From: UBA7703 sp963667195
Lineage (GTDB): Bacteria; Bacillota; Clostridia; Christensenellales; CAG-138
Length of the DNA stretch: 64,000 bases
Assembly (NCBI GenBank): GCA_963667195.1
Contig: OY762962.1
Coordinates: 2,170,001-2,234,000 of the forward strand
Direction of reading: 5' to 3'
The position numbers and the translations under genes were made by a program. Positions within the stretch are counted from its first letter, which is position 1. Each line of letters opens with the position of its first letter. Shown here piece by piece: positions 7,947-16,504 of the stretch. The notes beneath the pieces are model-generated. The model ran no database searches. It saw nothing but the letters and a program-made list of their open reading frames with translations, and had not been told where the DNA came from.

Positions 7947-8813
7947 TTATTTCGCGATTCCCGCCACGCGCGAGATATGCTCCGGCGTGGTGCCGCAGCA
8001 GCCGCCGAGACCCCAGACACCGCCTTGCGCGAGCTTTTGCATCTCGATAGCAAAGGCTTCCGGGCCGACGAGATAGACCGTTTGCCCGTCCTGATACTCC
8101 GGCAGGCCCGCGTTGGGCTGCATGACGAGCGGCTTGGTCGCGCACGCGGCAAAGCGCGGCAGAAGAGCGACCAGCTGCTCCGGGCCAACGCCGCAGTTGC
8201 AGCCGAGGGCGTCCACGCCCGCCTCCTCCAGCGCGGCAACGACCGTTTCGATCGTTTCTCCGGTCATGAGCCTGCCCGCGGGACTATAGGTTAGCGTGCA
8301 GAGCACGGGAAGCCCCGCGCCGAATTCCTTCGCGGCCTTGACGCAGAGGAGCGCCTCGTCCAGCGCGCTCATGGTTTCAATCAGGATGCAATCCGCGCCC
8401 GCGGCAACGCCCGCCTCGATCTCCTCGCGGAAATACGCAGTCGCTTCCTCCTCCGTGAGGTCGCCCAACGGTTCCAGGAACTCGCCCAGTGGGCCGACAT
8501 CAAGCACGGCGTACGCCTGCTTACCGGAGGCCGCGATGGCCTCTTTTACGATGCGGACACCGGCGGACGCAAGCTCTGCGGGTTTGTATGCCCCGCGCTT
8601 TTGCCTTGGAGTCGTGCTGCCAAACGTGTTGGAGGTGATGACGTTTGCGCCAGCGGCCAGATACGCCGCGTGAACCGCGCGAACGGCGTCCGGGTTCGTG
8701 ATATTCCAAACATCCGGAGACGCGCCGGCCGGCAGGCCTGCGGCCTGCAGCATGGTGCCCATGCCTCCGTCAAACACGAGATGTTTTTGAGAAAACGATT
8801 CAAAAAACGACAT
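7947..8813 (-). CDS. Homocysteine S-methyltransferase family protein
   Basis: A 288-aa single-domain TIM-barrel methyltransferase like the N-terminal module of MetH. FDGGMGTMLQ opens the barrel. The zinc ligands are visible as C207 (GCNCG) and C272-C273 (GGCCGTTPEHI). It should methylate homocysteine to methionine, but the methyl donor (methylfolate, S-methylmethionine or another) is not evident, since no cobalamin or folate domain is fused. The ATG at 8813 is chosen because AAGGAG lies upstream and the residues before it are not conserved. Confidence 0.85.
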   Translation of the reverse strand: MSFFESFSQKHLVFDGGMGTMLQAAGLPAGASPDVWNITNPDAVRAVHAAYLAAGANVITSNTFGSTTPRQKRGAYKPAELASAGVRIVKEAIAASGKQAYAVLDVGPLGEFLEPLGDLTEEEATAYFREEIEAGVAAGADCILIETMSALDEALLCVKAAKEFGAGLPVLCTLTYSPAGRLMTGETIETVVAALEEAGVDALGCNCGVGPEQLVALLPRFAACATKPLVMQPNAGLPEYQDGQTVYLVGPEAFAIEMQKLAQGGVWGLGGCCGTTPEHISRVAGIAK

Positions 8814-8890
8814 ATGTTTTAAACTCCTTGTTTGGTCGATTCTATCACGGATCAGCGCGTTTTTGCAACGCGCAGAGCGATGTTGCGGGC

Positions 8891-8924
8891 AAAAAAAGCG
8901 GCGGGGCAACGTGTGCTCCGCCGC
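8891..8924 (-). terminator. Terminator of the E2-like gene
   Basis: On the minus strand, stem GCGGCGGAGC / GCCCCGCCGC (one G:A mismatch near the loop) followed by TTTTTTT. Confidence 0.85.
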
Positions 8925-8942
8925 AGAAATGACGCGGTACGC

Positions 8943-9779
8943 TTAATCCAGCGAGGTATTGACGATCTTCGGCGGGCCTTCGAGAAGCTCCGGATTGGTC
9001 AAATACTGCTTAAAGCGGCGGAACACGGCGGCAAAATAGCTGCCGGAGCAGATGCGCTCGTCCATGACAACGCCCATGGGCAGCGAGCGCTCGAAGACGA
9101 TCTCTTCGCCTTTGCGTACGGGGACTTCGCGCATGTTGCCGAGCGTGATGAGTATGCTCGTGGTGCCAAACTCATACACGTGATGATAGATGTGGTTCGT
9201 GCGGATGCTCGCGAGGTTACTGATGGTGAGGCTCGTGTGAAACGGGCTCGCCTGAATGAGGCTCTTGGGCAAGAGGCCGTAGCGATCCAGCAACTTGAAC
9301 AGGCCGACGCCGAAGTTGACGAGACCGGGGATTTTTAGCAGCGTGCGCACGATGTCGTCGGTGGCGTTTGTGTCGCCTTCCGCGCGGTTATCGTTGATAT
9401 AGCGCTCCATGGTCTCGTGCACGGCGAAGATGTCGTCCTCCATCTTGAAGTACATCTTGCTCATCGTGCCGTCCAGATCGCCGGGCTTGAGCACGACCAT
9501 CGCGATGGAAAACTCGTTGCGCTGATAGATGCGCTTGTTGGCGATAAAGCGGTTGAGCAGCGGATACTCGGCTGCGGTGCGCACATACGCCGCGAGAACG
9601 AGGCCAAGGTGCGAGAAACGATAGCCCTGCTTGCGCTTTTCGTTGAGATACGCCTGCATCGGAGAAATCGGGATATCGACCTCGATCATGTTCATGGCGT
9701 CATAGCGGTACTTGAGAATGTACGGCATGACCGTATAGATGGGATTCGCGTCTTTTACGCGTTTGCCGTCCTTGCGCAT
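8943..9779 (-). CDS. Stand-alone 2-oxoacid dehydrogenase E2-like acyltransferase domain, active site altered
   Basis: A 278-aa protein matching only the CAT/E2 catalytic domain, without lipoyl or peripheral-subunit-binding domains. The C-terminal landmark of E2 enzymes, DHRxxDG, aligns with D240-E-R-I-C-S-G246. The catalytic histidine is therefore Glu and the following Asp is Ser, so classic acyl transfer to CoA is unlikely. TISNLAS and NPELLE match conserved E2 positions. No E1 or E3 gene is nearby. The start at 9779 has AGGAA 6 bases upstream; an upstream alternative adds 15 residues with no support. Its function is unknown. Confidence 0.75.
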   Translation of the reverse strand: MRKDGKRVKDANPIYTVMPYILKYRYDAMNMIEVDIPISPMQAYLNEKRKQGYRFSHLGLVLAAYVRTAAEYPLLNRFIANKRIYQRNEFSIAMVVLKPGDLDGTMSKMYFKMEDDIFAVHETMERYINDNRAEGDTNATDDIVRTLLKIPGLVNFGVGLFKLLDRYGLLPKSLIQASPFHTSLTISNLASIRTNHIYHHVYEFGTTSILITLGNMREVPVRKGEEIVFERSLPMGVVMDERICSGSYFAAVFRRFKQYLTNPELLEGPPKIVNTSLD

Positions 9780-9990
9780 GTCAGTTCCTGCCTGTTTCTT
9801 CCAATTTATTAACAAGAATATCATAGGTGTCTAATTACCGCAAGTGGAAACGCGGGCTTGGCGCGGCCGCTCGCGCGGGAACATGCGTGCCTTTGCGGAA
9901 AAAATCGCGCTTGGTTTGCATGCAAAGTGTATCTATATCGTGAACTCGGGGCGAATTTTACGGATGAAGCAAATCAAACGTGTGCGATTA

Positions 9991-9999
9991 TGTTATACT
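9991..9999 (+). promoter_or_regulatory. Extended -10 promoter before the DUF3887 lipoprotein
   Basis: TGT-TATACT, 30 bases before the start codon, without an obvious -35. Confidence 0.5.
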
Positions 10000-10029
10000 G
10001 TTTATGATCAAACTAGGAGGATAAAACAC

Positions 10030-10452
10030 ATGAATAAGATGATAAAGACAGCTCTGAGTGTTGTTATGGTTCTTGCGCTGAGCATTGGCATGATTGCGTG
10101 CGCCGGCGGTAAACTGCCGGATGGCTTTGACAAGGACGAAGTCGGTTCCGCGGCGGAAGAGATCGTAGGACTCGCGACCACGGGCGACTATGATTCCATT
10201 ATCAACGCGCTTCGCGAAGACCTTAAGAGCAGCATCACCGCAGACCAGCTTAAGGAAGGCTGGGCGCCGATCTTTGAGAAGGCGGGCGCATTTGACAGCA
10301 TCACCAAGACCGTGTTCTCCAGCACAAAGGACAAAACCACCGGTGAAGATTACGTTGTGGTGCAGCTGATGGCCAAGCACGAGAACGCAAACCTCATCTA
10401 CACACTGTCGTTTGACAAAGACCTCGCGCTGGTCGGCCTCTACCTGAAATAG
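10030..10452 (+). CDS. DUF3887-like lipoprotein
   Basis: A 140-aa secreted lipoprotein. The N-terminal hydrophobic segment ends in GMIAC, placing the lipidated cysteine at residue 24. The mature part (VGSAAEEIVGLATTGDYDSIINALREDLKSSIT, then a beta-rich tail) fits the small NTF2-like DUF3887 fold. The ATG is preceded by AGGAGG at 10015-10020. The stop is 3 bases before the next gene, suggesting co-transcription. Its role is unknown. Confidence 0.75.
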   Translation: MNKMIKTALSVVMVLALSIGMIACAGGKLPDGFDKDEVGSAAEEIVGLATTGDYDSIINALREDLKSSITADQLKEGWAPIFEKAGAFDSITKTVFSSTKDKTTGEDYVVVQLMAKHENANLIYTLSFDKDLALVGLYLK

Positions 10453-10455
10453 CGC

Positions 10456-11025
10456 ATGCGCGAGCCTGCCGATCCTGCCCGAGAGGCGCTGAAACAGTAT
10501 TTCTCGCAAAACGGGCTGTTGCTCTGCAATGAGAACACGGAACTGCCGTATCTCGACCTCGTCGGCGGCAACTGGAACGCGATCGTTTCGCTTATGGAGA
10601 GCGGAGACGTGTTTTACAGCCGCTTCTACAAAAACCGCGTGACGTATCTTTCCCGCGAGCTTTATCTTGCGCTGAAGCCCTTCCGTCGTAGAGCGGAGCG
10701 GTTGACGCCGCAAAGCGAGCGCCTGCTTGCGTTCTTAAAAGCTGCGGGCGAGGCGAACGCGGAACAGATGCAGAACGCGTGTATGATCGAAAAGCGGGCG
10801 CAGACCGAAGCGCTGAACCTGCTCGTTTCCGAGCTGTTTGTGACCGTACTGCAGCGGGACGTGACGATTCACGAAAGCTGGTGCACGTTTTGCTATGGCA
10901 CGGCTCAGCGCTGGGAAGAAAAGCAGACCACACAAATAACCACACAGGATGAACGCGAGGCGGAGCAGATTTTGCTCCGCCAGCTTTCGCAAAAACAGGT
11001 CAATTCGCTTCTGAAATCACGCTAA
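10456..11025 (+). CDS. Uncharacterised protein, possible winged-helix/AlkZ-related
   Basis: A 189-aa cytoplasmic protein starting 3 bases after the lipoprotein stop, without its own strong ribosome binding site. Residues ~68-115 (SRELYLALKPFRRRAERLTPQSERLL onward) look like a winged-helix unit followed by an EKRAQTEALNLLVSELF helix. The IHESWCTFCYGTAQRWEE stretch is reminiscent of AlkZ/YcaQ-related small proteins. This resemblance is from memory and weak. No catalytic residues were identified. Confidence 0.5.
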   Translation: MREPADPAREALKQYFSQNGLLLCNENTELPYLDLVGGNWNAIVSLMESGDVFYSRFYKNRVTYLSRELYLALKPFRRRAERLTPQSERLLAFLKAAGEANAEQMQNACMIEKRAQTEALNLLVSELFVTVLQRDVTIHESWCTFCYGTAQRWEEKQTTQITTQDEREAEQILLRQLSQKQVNSLLKSR

Positions 11026-11082
11026 ATCCGTTCAATCCCATCTTGATCTTTGATCCAACAACGACAAGGAGAACACCCAACC

Positions 11083-12363
11083 ATGCTGACACAAGAAACC
11101 CGTGACGCCTACTGTGCGCTGCTGCACCGGGAGCTGATTCCGGCGACGGGCTGCACGGAACCCATCGCGATTGCATACGCCGCGGCGGTGATGCGGGAGA
11201 CTCTCGGCGAGATGCCGGATCGCCTGCGCGTTGCGGTGAGCGGCAACATTATCAAGAACGCCAAGAGCGTTGTGGTGCCGGGTACGGGCGGGAAAAAGGG
11301 GATTGCCGCGGCGGCTGCCGCGGGCGTGGTCGCGGGAAAAAGCGCGAAACGCCTTGAAGTGGTCGATGAGATCACGGACGAAGCGCGCGAGCAGATCAGC
11401 ACGTTTCTGGCGAACACACCGATTACGGTGGAATGCGTCGAGGACGGTCTGACGCTGGACATTCGCATCACGGGTGAATGCGGCGAGCATACCGCGTTTG
11501 TCCGCATCGCGGGCGTGCACACCAACGTGGTGCGCGTGGAGAAAAACGGCATGGTGCTTCTGGATGTGCCGACAGCGCAAGCTGGACAGGAGAGCGAATC
11601 GTCAGCCGCGCTCAACACGGCGGATATCGTCGCCTTTGCGGACACAGTGGATCTCAATCTCGTCCGCGCGCCGCTGGAGCGGCAGCTTGCGAATAACCTT
11701 GCAATCGCGGAATATGGGCTCAGCCAAGGCTGCGGCGCGAACATCGGACGCGTGCTGCTTTCCGACGCGGAAGGCGATCTTGTCGCGCGGGCGCGTGCCT
11801 TTGCGGCGGCAGGATCGGACGCGCGCATGAGCGGCGCGGAGCTTCCGGTCGTGATCGTCTCCGGCAGCGGCAACCAGGGCATCACCGCGAGCGTACCCGT
11901 CGCCGTTTGGGCGAAGGCACGCGGTTTTTCCGAGGAGGCGCTGCTCCGCGCGCTGATCGTTTCCGATCTGGTGACGATTCATCAGAAGACCGGCATCGGC
12001 AGGCTCTCCGCCTTCTGCGGCGCGGTTTGCGCGGGCTGCGGCGCGGGCGCGGGAATTGCATATCTCGAAGGCATGGGTTACGACGGTGTGGCGCATACGG
12101 TGGTCAACGCGCTCGCCATCATCAGCGGCATGGTTTGCGACGGCGCGAAGGCGAGTTGCGCCGCGAAGATTGCCGTCGCGGTGGACGCGGGCATCCTCGG
12201 CTACCGGATGTATACGCAGAAGCAGGAGTTTCTCAGCGGAGACGGCATCGTGGTCAAGGGTGTGGACAACACGATTCGCAACATCGGCCGCCTCGCCAAG
12301 GACGGCATGCGCGAAACCGAGACCGAGATTCTCTCGATGATGCTGGAGACGGAATCGAAATAA
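11083..12363 (+). CDS. UPF0597 family [4Fe-4S] protein (L-cysteine desulfidase/serine dehydratase alpha-like)
   Basis: A 426-aa enzyme of the UPF0597/CyuA family, which degrades L-cysteine to pyruvate, ammonia and sulfide, or resembles the L-serine dehydratase alpha subunit. The typical opening PATGCTEP carries C24. Further candidate cluster ligands are in FCGAVCAGCGAG (C312, C316, C319), C352 and C359. SGNIIKNAKSVVVPGTGG and GSGNQGITASVPV are family hallmarks. CAAGGAG precedes the ATG at 11083. A bidirectional terminator follows. The substrate cannot be fixed from sequence alone. Confidence 0.87.
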   Translation: MLTQETRDAYCALLHRELIPATGCTEPIAIAYAAAVMRETLGEMPDRLRVAVSGNIIKNAKSVVVPGTGGKKGIAAAAAAGVVAGKSAKRLEVVDEITDEAREQISTFLANTPITVECVEDGLTLDIRITGECGEHTAFVRIAGVHTNVVRVEKNGMVLLDVPTAQAGQESESSAALNTADIVAFADTVDLNLVRAPLERQLANNLAIAEYGLSQGCGANIGRVLLSDAEGDLVARARAFAAAGSDARMSGAELPVVIVSGSGNQGITASVPVAVWAKARGFSEEALLRALIVSDLVTIHQKTGIGRLSAFCGAVCAGCGAGAGIAYLEGMGYDGVAHTVVNALAIISGMVCDGAKASCAAKIAVAVDAGILGYRMYTQKQEFLSGDGIVVKGVDNTIRNIGRLAKDGMRETETEILSMMLETESK

Positions 12364-12378
12364 CATGGCATAAAAATA

Positions 12379-12404
12379 AACGCCCGCAAGGGCGTTATTT
12401 TTTG
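12379..12404. terminator. Bidirectional terminator after the UPF0597 gene
   Basis: AACGCCC-gcaa-GGGCGTT with T runs on both strands, between convergent genes. Confidence 0.85.
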
Positions 12405-12415
12405 TGCGCGGATTC

Positions 12416-13090
12416 TTACGGCCAGTAGACCTGCTCAACGAGGGTGACGTTGCCGTCCGTGTCCACGTGGATGTAGTAGAAGTAGGACTCCAGCAGGAGA
12501 GAGGTGTTGAGCGCGTAGATCGCGCGGAACTCCTTTGCCGTCACGGAGACGGGCTCCGCTCCATCGACCGGATCGCCGTTTGGCTTGACCATGAGTTTGA
12601 GCGGTACATCGTCGATATCGATGGCGCGCAGTTGGGGATTGATGTTCTTCTTCACGAACTCGGAGTCGGCAAAATCATCCACCATCTTTTGTGCGGCGGT
12701 CTGCGTATAGCCTTCGTGATCGACGAGGAATTTCACCGCGTCGGCTCCGCGCAGCATGTCAAAGTAGTCAAACTTCGCGATGCCGGTCTCGGGATCAAAC
12801 GAGATCAGATCGGCATAGCTGGAATACATGGCGGGTCCCTTCGGCGTCGGCGACGGCGCGGCGGTTGGCGCCGCTGTGGCGGCCACTGTCGCGGCCGGCG
12901 TGGCAGTTTCGGCTACCGGCGTTGCGGTAGGTGTTGCAGTTGGCGCGGCGGTCGGTGCCGGGGTATCCGTTACGGTTGGCGACGGGGTGGAGGTTGGCGT
13001 TGGCGTGGCGGGCGCGGCGCAGGAGCAGAGCAGGAGCGCCGACGCGAGCAGAGCAATCGAGACTGCGATTTTTGAATGGACCCGAATCAT
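12416..13090 (-). CDS. Lipoprotein with long Pro/Thr/Ala linker
   Basis: A 224-aa secreted protein. The hydrophobic leader ends LLLCSC (lipidated C24), followed by about 60 residues of almost only P, T, A, S and V (ATPTPTSTPSPTVTD and so on), a spacer that lifts the ~135-residue C-terminal domain off the membrane. The globular part begins near GPAMYSSYADLISFDPETG and contains a YTQTAAQKMVDDF helix and a beta-rich end; I do not recognise it. The start at 13090 is supported by AAGG and AGGG upstream and the signal-peptide length. Confidence 0.75.
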   Translation of the reverse strand: MIRVHSKIAVSIALLASALLLCSCAAPATPTPTSTPSPTVTDTPAPTAAPTATPTATPVAETATPAATVAATAAPTAAPSPTPKGPAMYSSYADLISFDPETGIAKFDYFDMLRGADAVKFLVDHEGYTQTAAQKMVDDFADSEFVKKNINPQLRAIDIDDVPLKLMVKPNGDPVDGAEPVSVTAKEFRAIYALNTSLLLESYFYYIHVDTDGNVTLVEQVYWP

Positions 13091-13129
13091 ATCAATACCC
13101 TGCCTTTCTGATGACAAATTGGGATTGCG

Positions 13130-13167
13130 TTTTTTTTAAACAAGAAAGGAGCCGCAGCTCCTTTCTT
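13130..13167 (-). terminator. Terminator of the DUF362 gene
   Basis: Perfect 11-bp stem AAGAAAGGAGC / GCTCCTTTCTT (13142-13152, 13157-13167), then GTTTAAAAAAAA on the minus strand. T-rich sequence lies on the other side too, so it may act in both directions. Confidence 0.7.
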
Positions 13168-13173
13168 TGCTTT

Positions 13174-14295
13174 TTACTTTACCGTGACAAGCTCGTATTT
13201 CCTGGTGCCGAGGCCAAGCTCTTCCGCGTGGATGAGCGTGGATGTCCAGTCGGTCGAAGGCGCGGAATCCGTGAAGTGGTCGTGGTGGCTTGCGCACTTC
13301 TCCAGATTGTCGCTGAGCTGACTGCCGGACATGACCGGCATGCGGTTGCAGGCGTCCGCGCAGGCTTGATCGAGTGCGACAGGATCAAACGAGGCGAACA
13401 TGCCCACGTCGGGAATGATCGGAACATCGTTCTCGCTGTGGCAGTCGCAGTTCGGGGAAACCTGCATAACGATATTGATGTGGAAATTCGGGCGGTTTTG
13501 GAGTACCGCAAGCGAATACTCCGCGATCTTTTCGCTTAGCGCAAGCTCGCTGCTGCCGCCGTTGTTTTCGATTGCGTCGAAGTTACAGGCGGCGATGCAG
13601 CGCCCGCAGCCGACGCAGCGCTCGTGATCAATACTCGCGATCTTCTTTTCGTCGTAGCTGATCGCACCGTGCGCGCACTGCTTGCTGCACTGGCGGCAGG
13701 CACGGCACATCTCGCGGTCTACCGTGGGCTTTCCGTCGCAATGCTGCTCCATTTTGCCCGCGCGGGAACCGCTGCCCATGCCGATATTCTTCAGCGCGCC
13801 GCCAAAGCCGGTCGCCTCATGCCCTTTGAAGTGGTTGAGAGAAACAAAGATATCCGCGTCCATGATCGCCTGACCGATCTTCGCCTCTTTGACGTGCTTG
13901 GTGCCCGTGAGCGGGACGATCTTCTCGTCGAGGCCCTTGAGCCCGTCCGCAATGATGATCTGGCAGCCGGTGGACGCGACGGAAAAGCCGTTTTCCGCGG
14001 CGGCGTCGAGGTGTTCCAGCGCGTTCTTTCTCCGGCCGGGATAGAGGGTGTTGCAGTCGGTCAAGAACGGTTTGCCGCCCTTAGCGCGGATCACGTCCGC
14101 AACCGCGCGCGCAAAGTTCGGGCGCAGGAAGGAGAGGTTGCCCGGCTCGCCAAAGTGAATCTTGATGGCTACAAAGCGATCCGCAAAATCGATATTCTCA
14201 ATGCCTGCGCGCTTGATGAGCCGCTTGAGCTTAACGGGCAGCGGGTTATCGTAATCCGTTCTAAGGTTTGTAAAATAAACTTTTGATGGCTCCAT
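13174..14295 (-). CDS. DUF362 domain protein with two [4Fe-4S] ferredoxin motifs
   Basis: A 373-aa cytoplasmic iron-sulfur protein. An N-terminal DUF362 domain (IKIHFGEPGNLSFLRPNF, LTDCNTLYPG, LNHFKGHEATGFGGALKNIGMG) is followed by two ferredoxin cluster motifs, CRACRQCSKQC and CVGCGRCIAAC, and a C-terminal DUF362 continuation ending in FDPVALDQACADAC. Such proteins are common in clostridia and are presumed electron-transfer or cofactor-handling proteins; the partner is unknown. A GAGGAG box precedes the ATG. Single gene, with its own terminator. Confidence 0.88.
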   Translation of the reverse strand: MEPSKVYFTNLRTDYDNPLPVKLKRLIKRAGIENIDFADRFVAIKIHFGEPGNLSFLRPNFARAVADVIRAKGGKPFLTDCNTLYPGRRKNALEHLDAAAENGFSVASTGCQIIIADGLKGLDEKIVPLTGTKHVKEAKIGQAIMDADIFVSLNHFKGHEATGFGGALKNIGMGSGSRAGKMEQHCDGKPTVDREMCRACRQCSKQCAHGAISYDEKKIASIDHERCVGCGRCIAACNFDAIENNGGSSELALSEKIAEYSLAVLQNRPNFHINIVMQVSPNCDCHSENDVPIIPDVGMFASFDPVALDQACADACNRMPVMSGSQLSDNLEKCASHHDHFTDSAPSTDWTSTLIHAEELGLGTRKYELVTVK

Positions 14296-14429
14296 TGCTA
14301 TCGGGTTCTCCTCTTATTGTTTTTGGTTGGGAACAGTATCATCTTAGCACAAATGTTCGGGTTACACAACGAAGGGCGAATTTGTGTTTGTTTTGCTGCC
14401 ATTTGATCGACGGCGATTGCGCTGTGAAC

Positions 14430-14458
14430 TTGCTTTTTCCCGCGCAAAACGCTATCAT
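14430..14458 (+). promoter_or_regulatory. Promoter of the EamA transporter gene
   Basis: TTGCTT (14430-14435), 17 bases, TATCAT (14453-14458). The leader is about 70 bases. Confidence 0.55.
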
Positions 14459-14534
14459 GTTTCGTTGAGTAGAGATGAAAGACGCGTTGTAGATTGGGCG
14501 GAATCCCGCTTGTCTGCAAGGAAAACGCGCAAAA

Positions 14535-15506
14535 ATGGAAACGGTGCAAAAAACAATGTCACACAGCGAACACAAGGGACACGGAATCGGAGCCGCAATG
14601 CTTCTCTCCGCCTCGTTGATTTGGGGCGTCGCATTTGTCGCCCAGAGCGCGGGGATGCAGTATGTTGGGCCGTATACCTTCACGGCGGTGCGCAGCGCGC
14701 TTGCCGCCATCGGTCTTGCAATTCTGGTTCTGTTCCTCGACAAAACCAGCCTTAAATCGAAGAACACCGACAAGAAGACGCTCTGGCGCGCGGGAATCAT
14801 CCTCGGCGTCGTGATGACCATCGCGAGCAACCTGCAGCAGATCGGGCTCGTGACCACCTCCGCCGGAAAAGCGGGTTTCATCACGTCCCTGTATATCGTT
14901 CTGGTACCGGTGTTCGGGCTCTTTATTCGCAAAAAACCGCATCCGATGCTCTGGATCAGCGTGCTTATTGCGCTCGTGGGATTGTATTTCCTCTCGATCC
15001 GCGGCGATTTTTCGATGAGCACGGGCGATTTGCTTGTGCTCGCGTCCGCCGTTGCGTTTACGTTTCAAATTTTGCTGGTCGATCATTTTTCGCCGAAGGT
15101 GGATATCATTCGCCTCAACCTCATCCAGTTCAGCGTGATGGCGATCCTTTCATTCGTGCCGATGATGCTGTTCGAGCAGCCGAAGGTCTCCGCGATCTCG
15201 GACGCGTGGCTCACCATCGTCTACGCGGGGCTTTTCTCCGGCTGCGGCGCGTATACGCTGCAGATGCTGGGTCAGCGCCGCGTGGAGCCGACCACGGCCT
15301 CGCTGCTGCTGAGCCCGGAAAACGTATTTTCCGCGCTAGCAGGCTGGGTGATACTCGGGCAACGGCTTACCGCGCGGGAGCTTGCGGGCTGCGCGCTGGT
15401 GTTTATCGCGATCATCTCGTCCCAGCTGCCGTGGAGAACGTGGTTCGGCAAGAAGGCAGTTTCGGCAGAAGCGGTTCCCGCTCCGATCATACATCCCGAA
15501 GACTGA
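14535..15506 (+). CDS. DMT superfamily (EamA) transporter
   Basis: A 323-aa membrane protein with ten hydrophobic helices in two EamA repeats. The first starts at GAAMLLSASLIWGVAFVAQ and the second at GDLLVLASAVAFTFQILLV. The family hallmark EPTTASLLLSPENVFSALAG near helix 9 is present. Members export or import small metabolites such as amino acids; no substrate is predictable. AAGGAA lies 11 bases before the ATG. A terminator follows 23 bases after the stop. Confidence 0.88.
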   Translation: METVQKTMSHSEHKGHGIGAAMLLSASLIWGVAFVAQSAGMQYVGPYTFTAVRSALAAIGLAILVLFLDKTSLKSKNTDKKTLWRAGIILGVVMTIASNLQQIGLVTTSAGKAGFITSLYIVLVPVFGLFIRKKPHPMLWISVLIALVGLYFLSIRGDFSMSTGDLLVLASAVAFTFQILLVDHFSPKVDIIRLNLIQFSVMAILSFVPMMLFEQPKVSAISDAWLTIVYAGLFSGCGAYTLQMLGQRRVEPTTASLLLSPENVFSALAGWVILGQRLTARELAGCALVFIAIISSQLPWRTWFGKKAVSAEAVPAPIIHPED

Positions 15507-15529
15507 GCACAACGAGAAAAACAACAACA

Positions 15530-15556
15530 AAGCAAGGTTTCGCGCCTTGCTTTTTT
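15530..15556 (+). terminator. Terminator of the EamA gene
   Basis: AAGCAAGG / CCTTGCTT with loop TTTCGCG, then a T run. The T-rich end overlaps the putative -35 of the next gene. Confidence 0.8.
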
Positions 15557-15574
15557 CGTGATTTCTCGTATCAT
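15547..15574 (+). promoter_or_regulatory. Promoter placing its start site at the next ATG
   Basis: TTGCTT (15547-15552), 16 bases, TATCAT (15569-15574). The ATG at 15581 lies 6 bases after the -10, where transcription would begin. Confidence 0.45.
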
Positions 15575-15580
15575 AGAACC

Positions 15581-16480
15581 ATGCAAAACGAACAGGAAAA
15601 TTCAGAATTGAGCAAGAAAGATATCGGGAAGCTTGTCGTCGTCTCGATTGGGCGGCACACGCGACTCGGGGACATCTTGGAGTATGCGCTCGCGGGATAC
15701 TCGTTTGAAACCGTAGATGCAGAACGCCTTTTCAACGAAAGCTGGACGAATCGCAAACTGCTTTTCGCGATAAGTGCCGATGAATCGGATGGGAACGCGC
15801 ATCTGCACACGCTGACTTCGCATTTGCGCGAAAAGGGAGATTTCCTCGAAGGCTGTGTCGTCGCGGCAATCGTGGACGGCGCGCAGGGCGCGCTTGCGCA
15901 TCTGGACGCGCTCGCGCTGCTGATGGCAGCAAACCGCGCGGGAACGTCCATCCTGTCGCGCCCGCTGATCGAAGCGGACAGGGAACTGCGCTTCTGGTCG
16001 GGCGGGAGAGAATCGTCCTTCGAGCGATATCGCGCCTCTGCACGTCAGCTCGTGGAGCGCCTCCTTGCGGCGGAAACGACCCCGCCGGAGCGCCCGCGCG
16101 TACGCTTTGCCACCGCGCTGGAGGGCGGCGTCGCGCATGACTGGTCGGGCGTGCTGGAAGAGATCGTCACGGCATCCGGCGGCACGTTTGAAGATATCAT
16201 CGCGCCGGACGAGACCGTCTTGCTTTGCGAAAACATGGATGGATTGCCGGAGGAACGGACGCAAGCGCTGCTGAACGCATCTGGCACGCTTCGCCTGCTG
16301 CTCGCCTCGCCAACGCCGGGCGGCGATCTATACGCGAGCGCGATCATCGAGCGCGCATGCATGCGCGGCAACTATTGCCTTGCCCCGCGCGGTGTGCTCG
16401 CGTTCGAAGGCTTGAGCGCGGTCGAGGTGCTGGCGAGTAAACGTGAGCTGGAGCGCGTGAAGGGGATATTCCGGAAATAA
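15581..16480 (+). CDS. Uncharacterised protein, possibly leaderless
   Basis: A 299-aa soluble protein I do not recognise. It starts MQNEQENSELSKKD, continues with an alternating beta/alpha pattern (KLVVVSIGRHTRLGDILEYAL; GCVVAAIVDGAQGALAHLDAL; VLLCENMDGL; LRLLLASPTPGGDLYASAII), and has no signal peptide or membrane helix. The pattern suggests a Rossmann-like or flavodoxin-like fold, but no motif was identified. The ATG has no Shine-Dalgarno sequence, while a -10 box ends 6 bases before it, so the mRNA may begin at the start codon. It converges with the next gene without a clear terminator. Confidence 0.7.
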   Translation: MQNEQENSELSKKDIGKLVVVSIGRHTRLGDILEYALAGYSFETVDAERLFNESWTNRKLLFAISADESDGNAHLHTLTSHLREKGDFLEGCVVAAIVDGAQGALAHLDALALLMAANRAGTSILSRPLIEADRELRFWSGGRESSFERYRASARQLVERLLAAETTPPERPRVRFATALEGGVAHDWSGVLEEIVTASGGTFEDIIAPDETVLLCENMDGLPEERTQALLNASGTLRLLLASPTPGGDLYASAIIERACMRGNYCLAPRGVLAFEGLSAVEVLASKRELERVKGIFRK

Positions 16481-16504
16481 CCCTTTGCGTATGCCAATAT
16501 ATGG

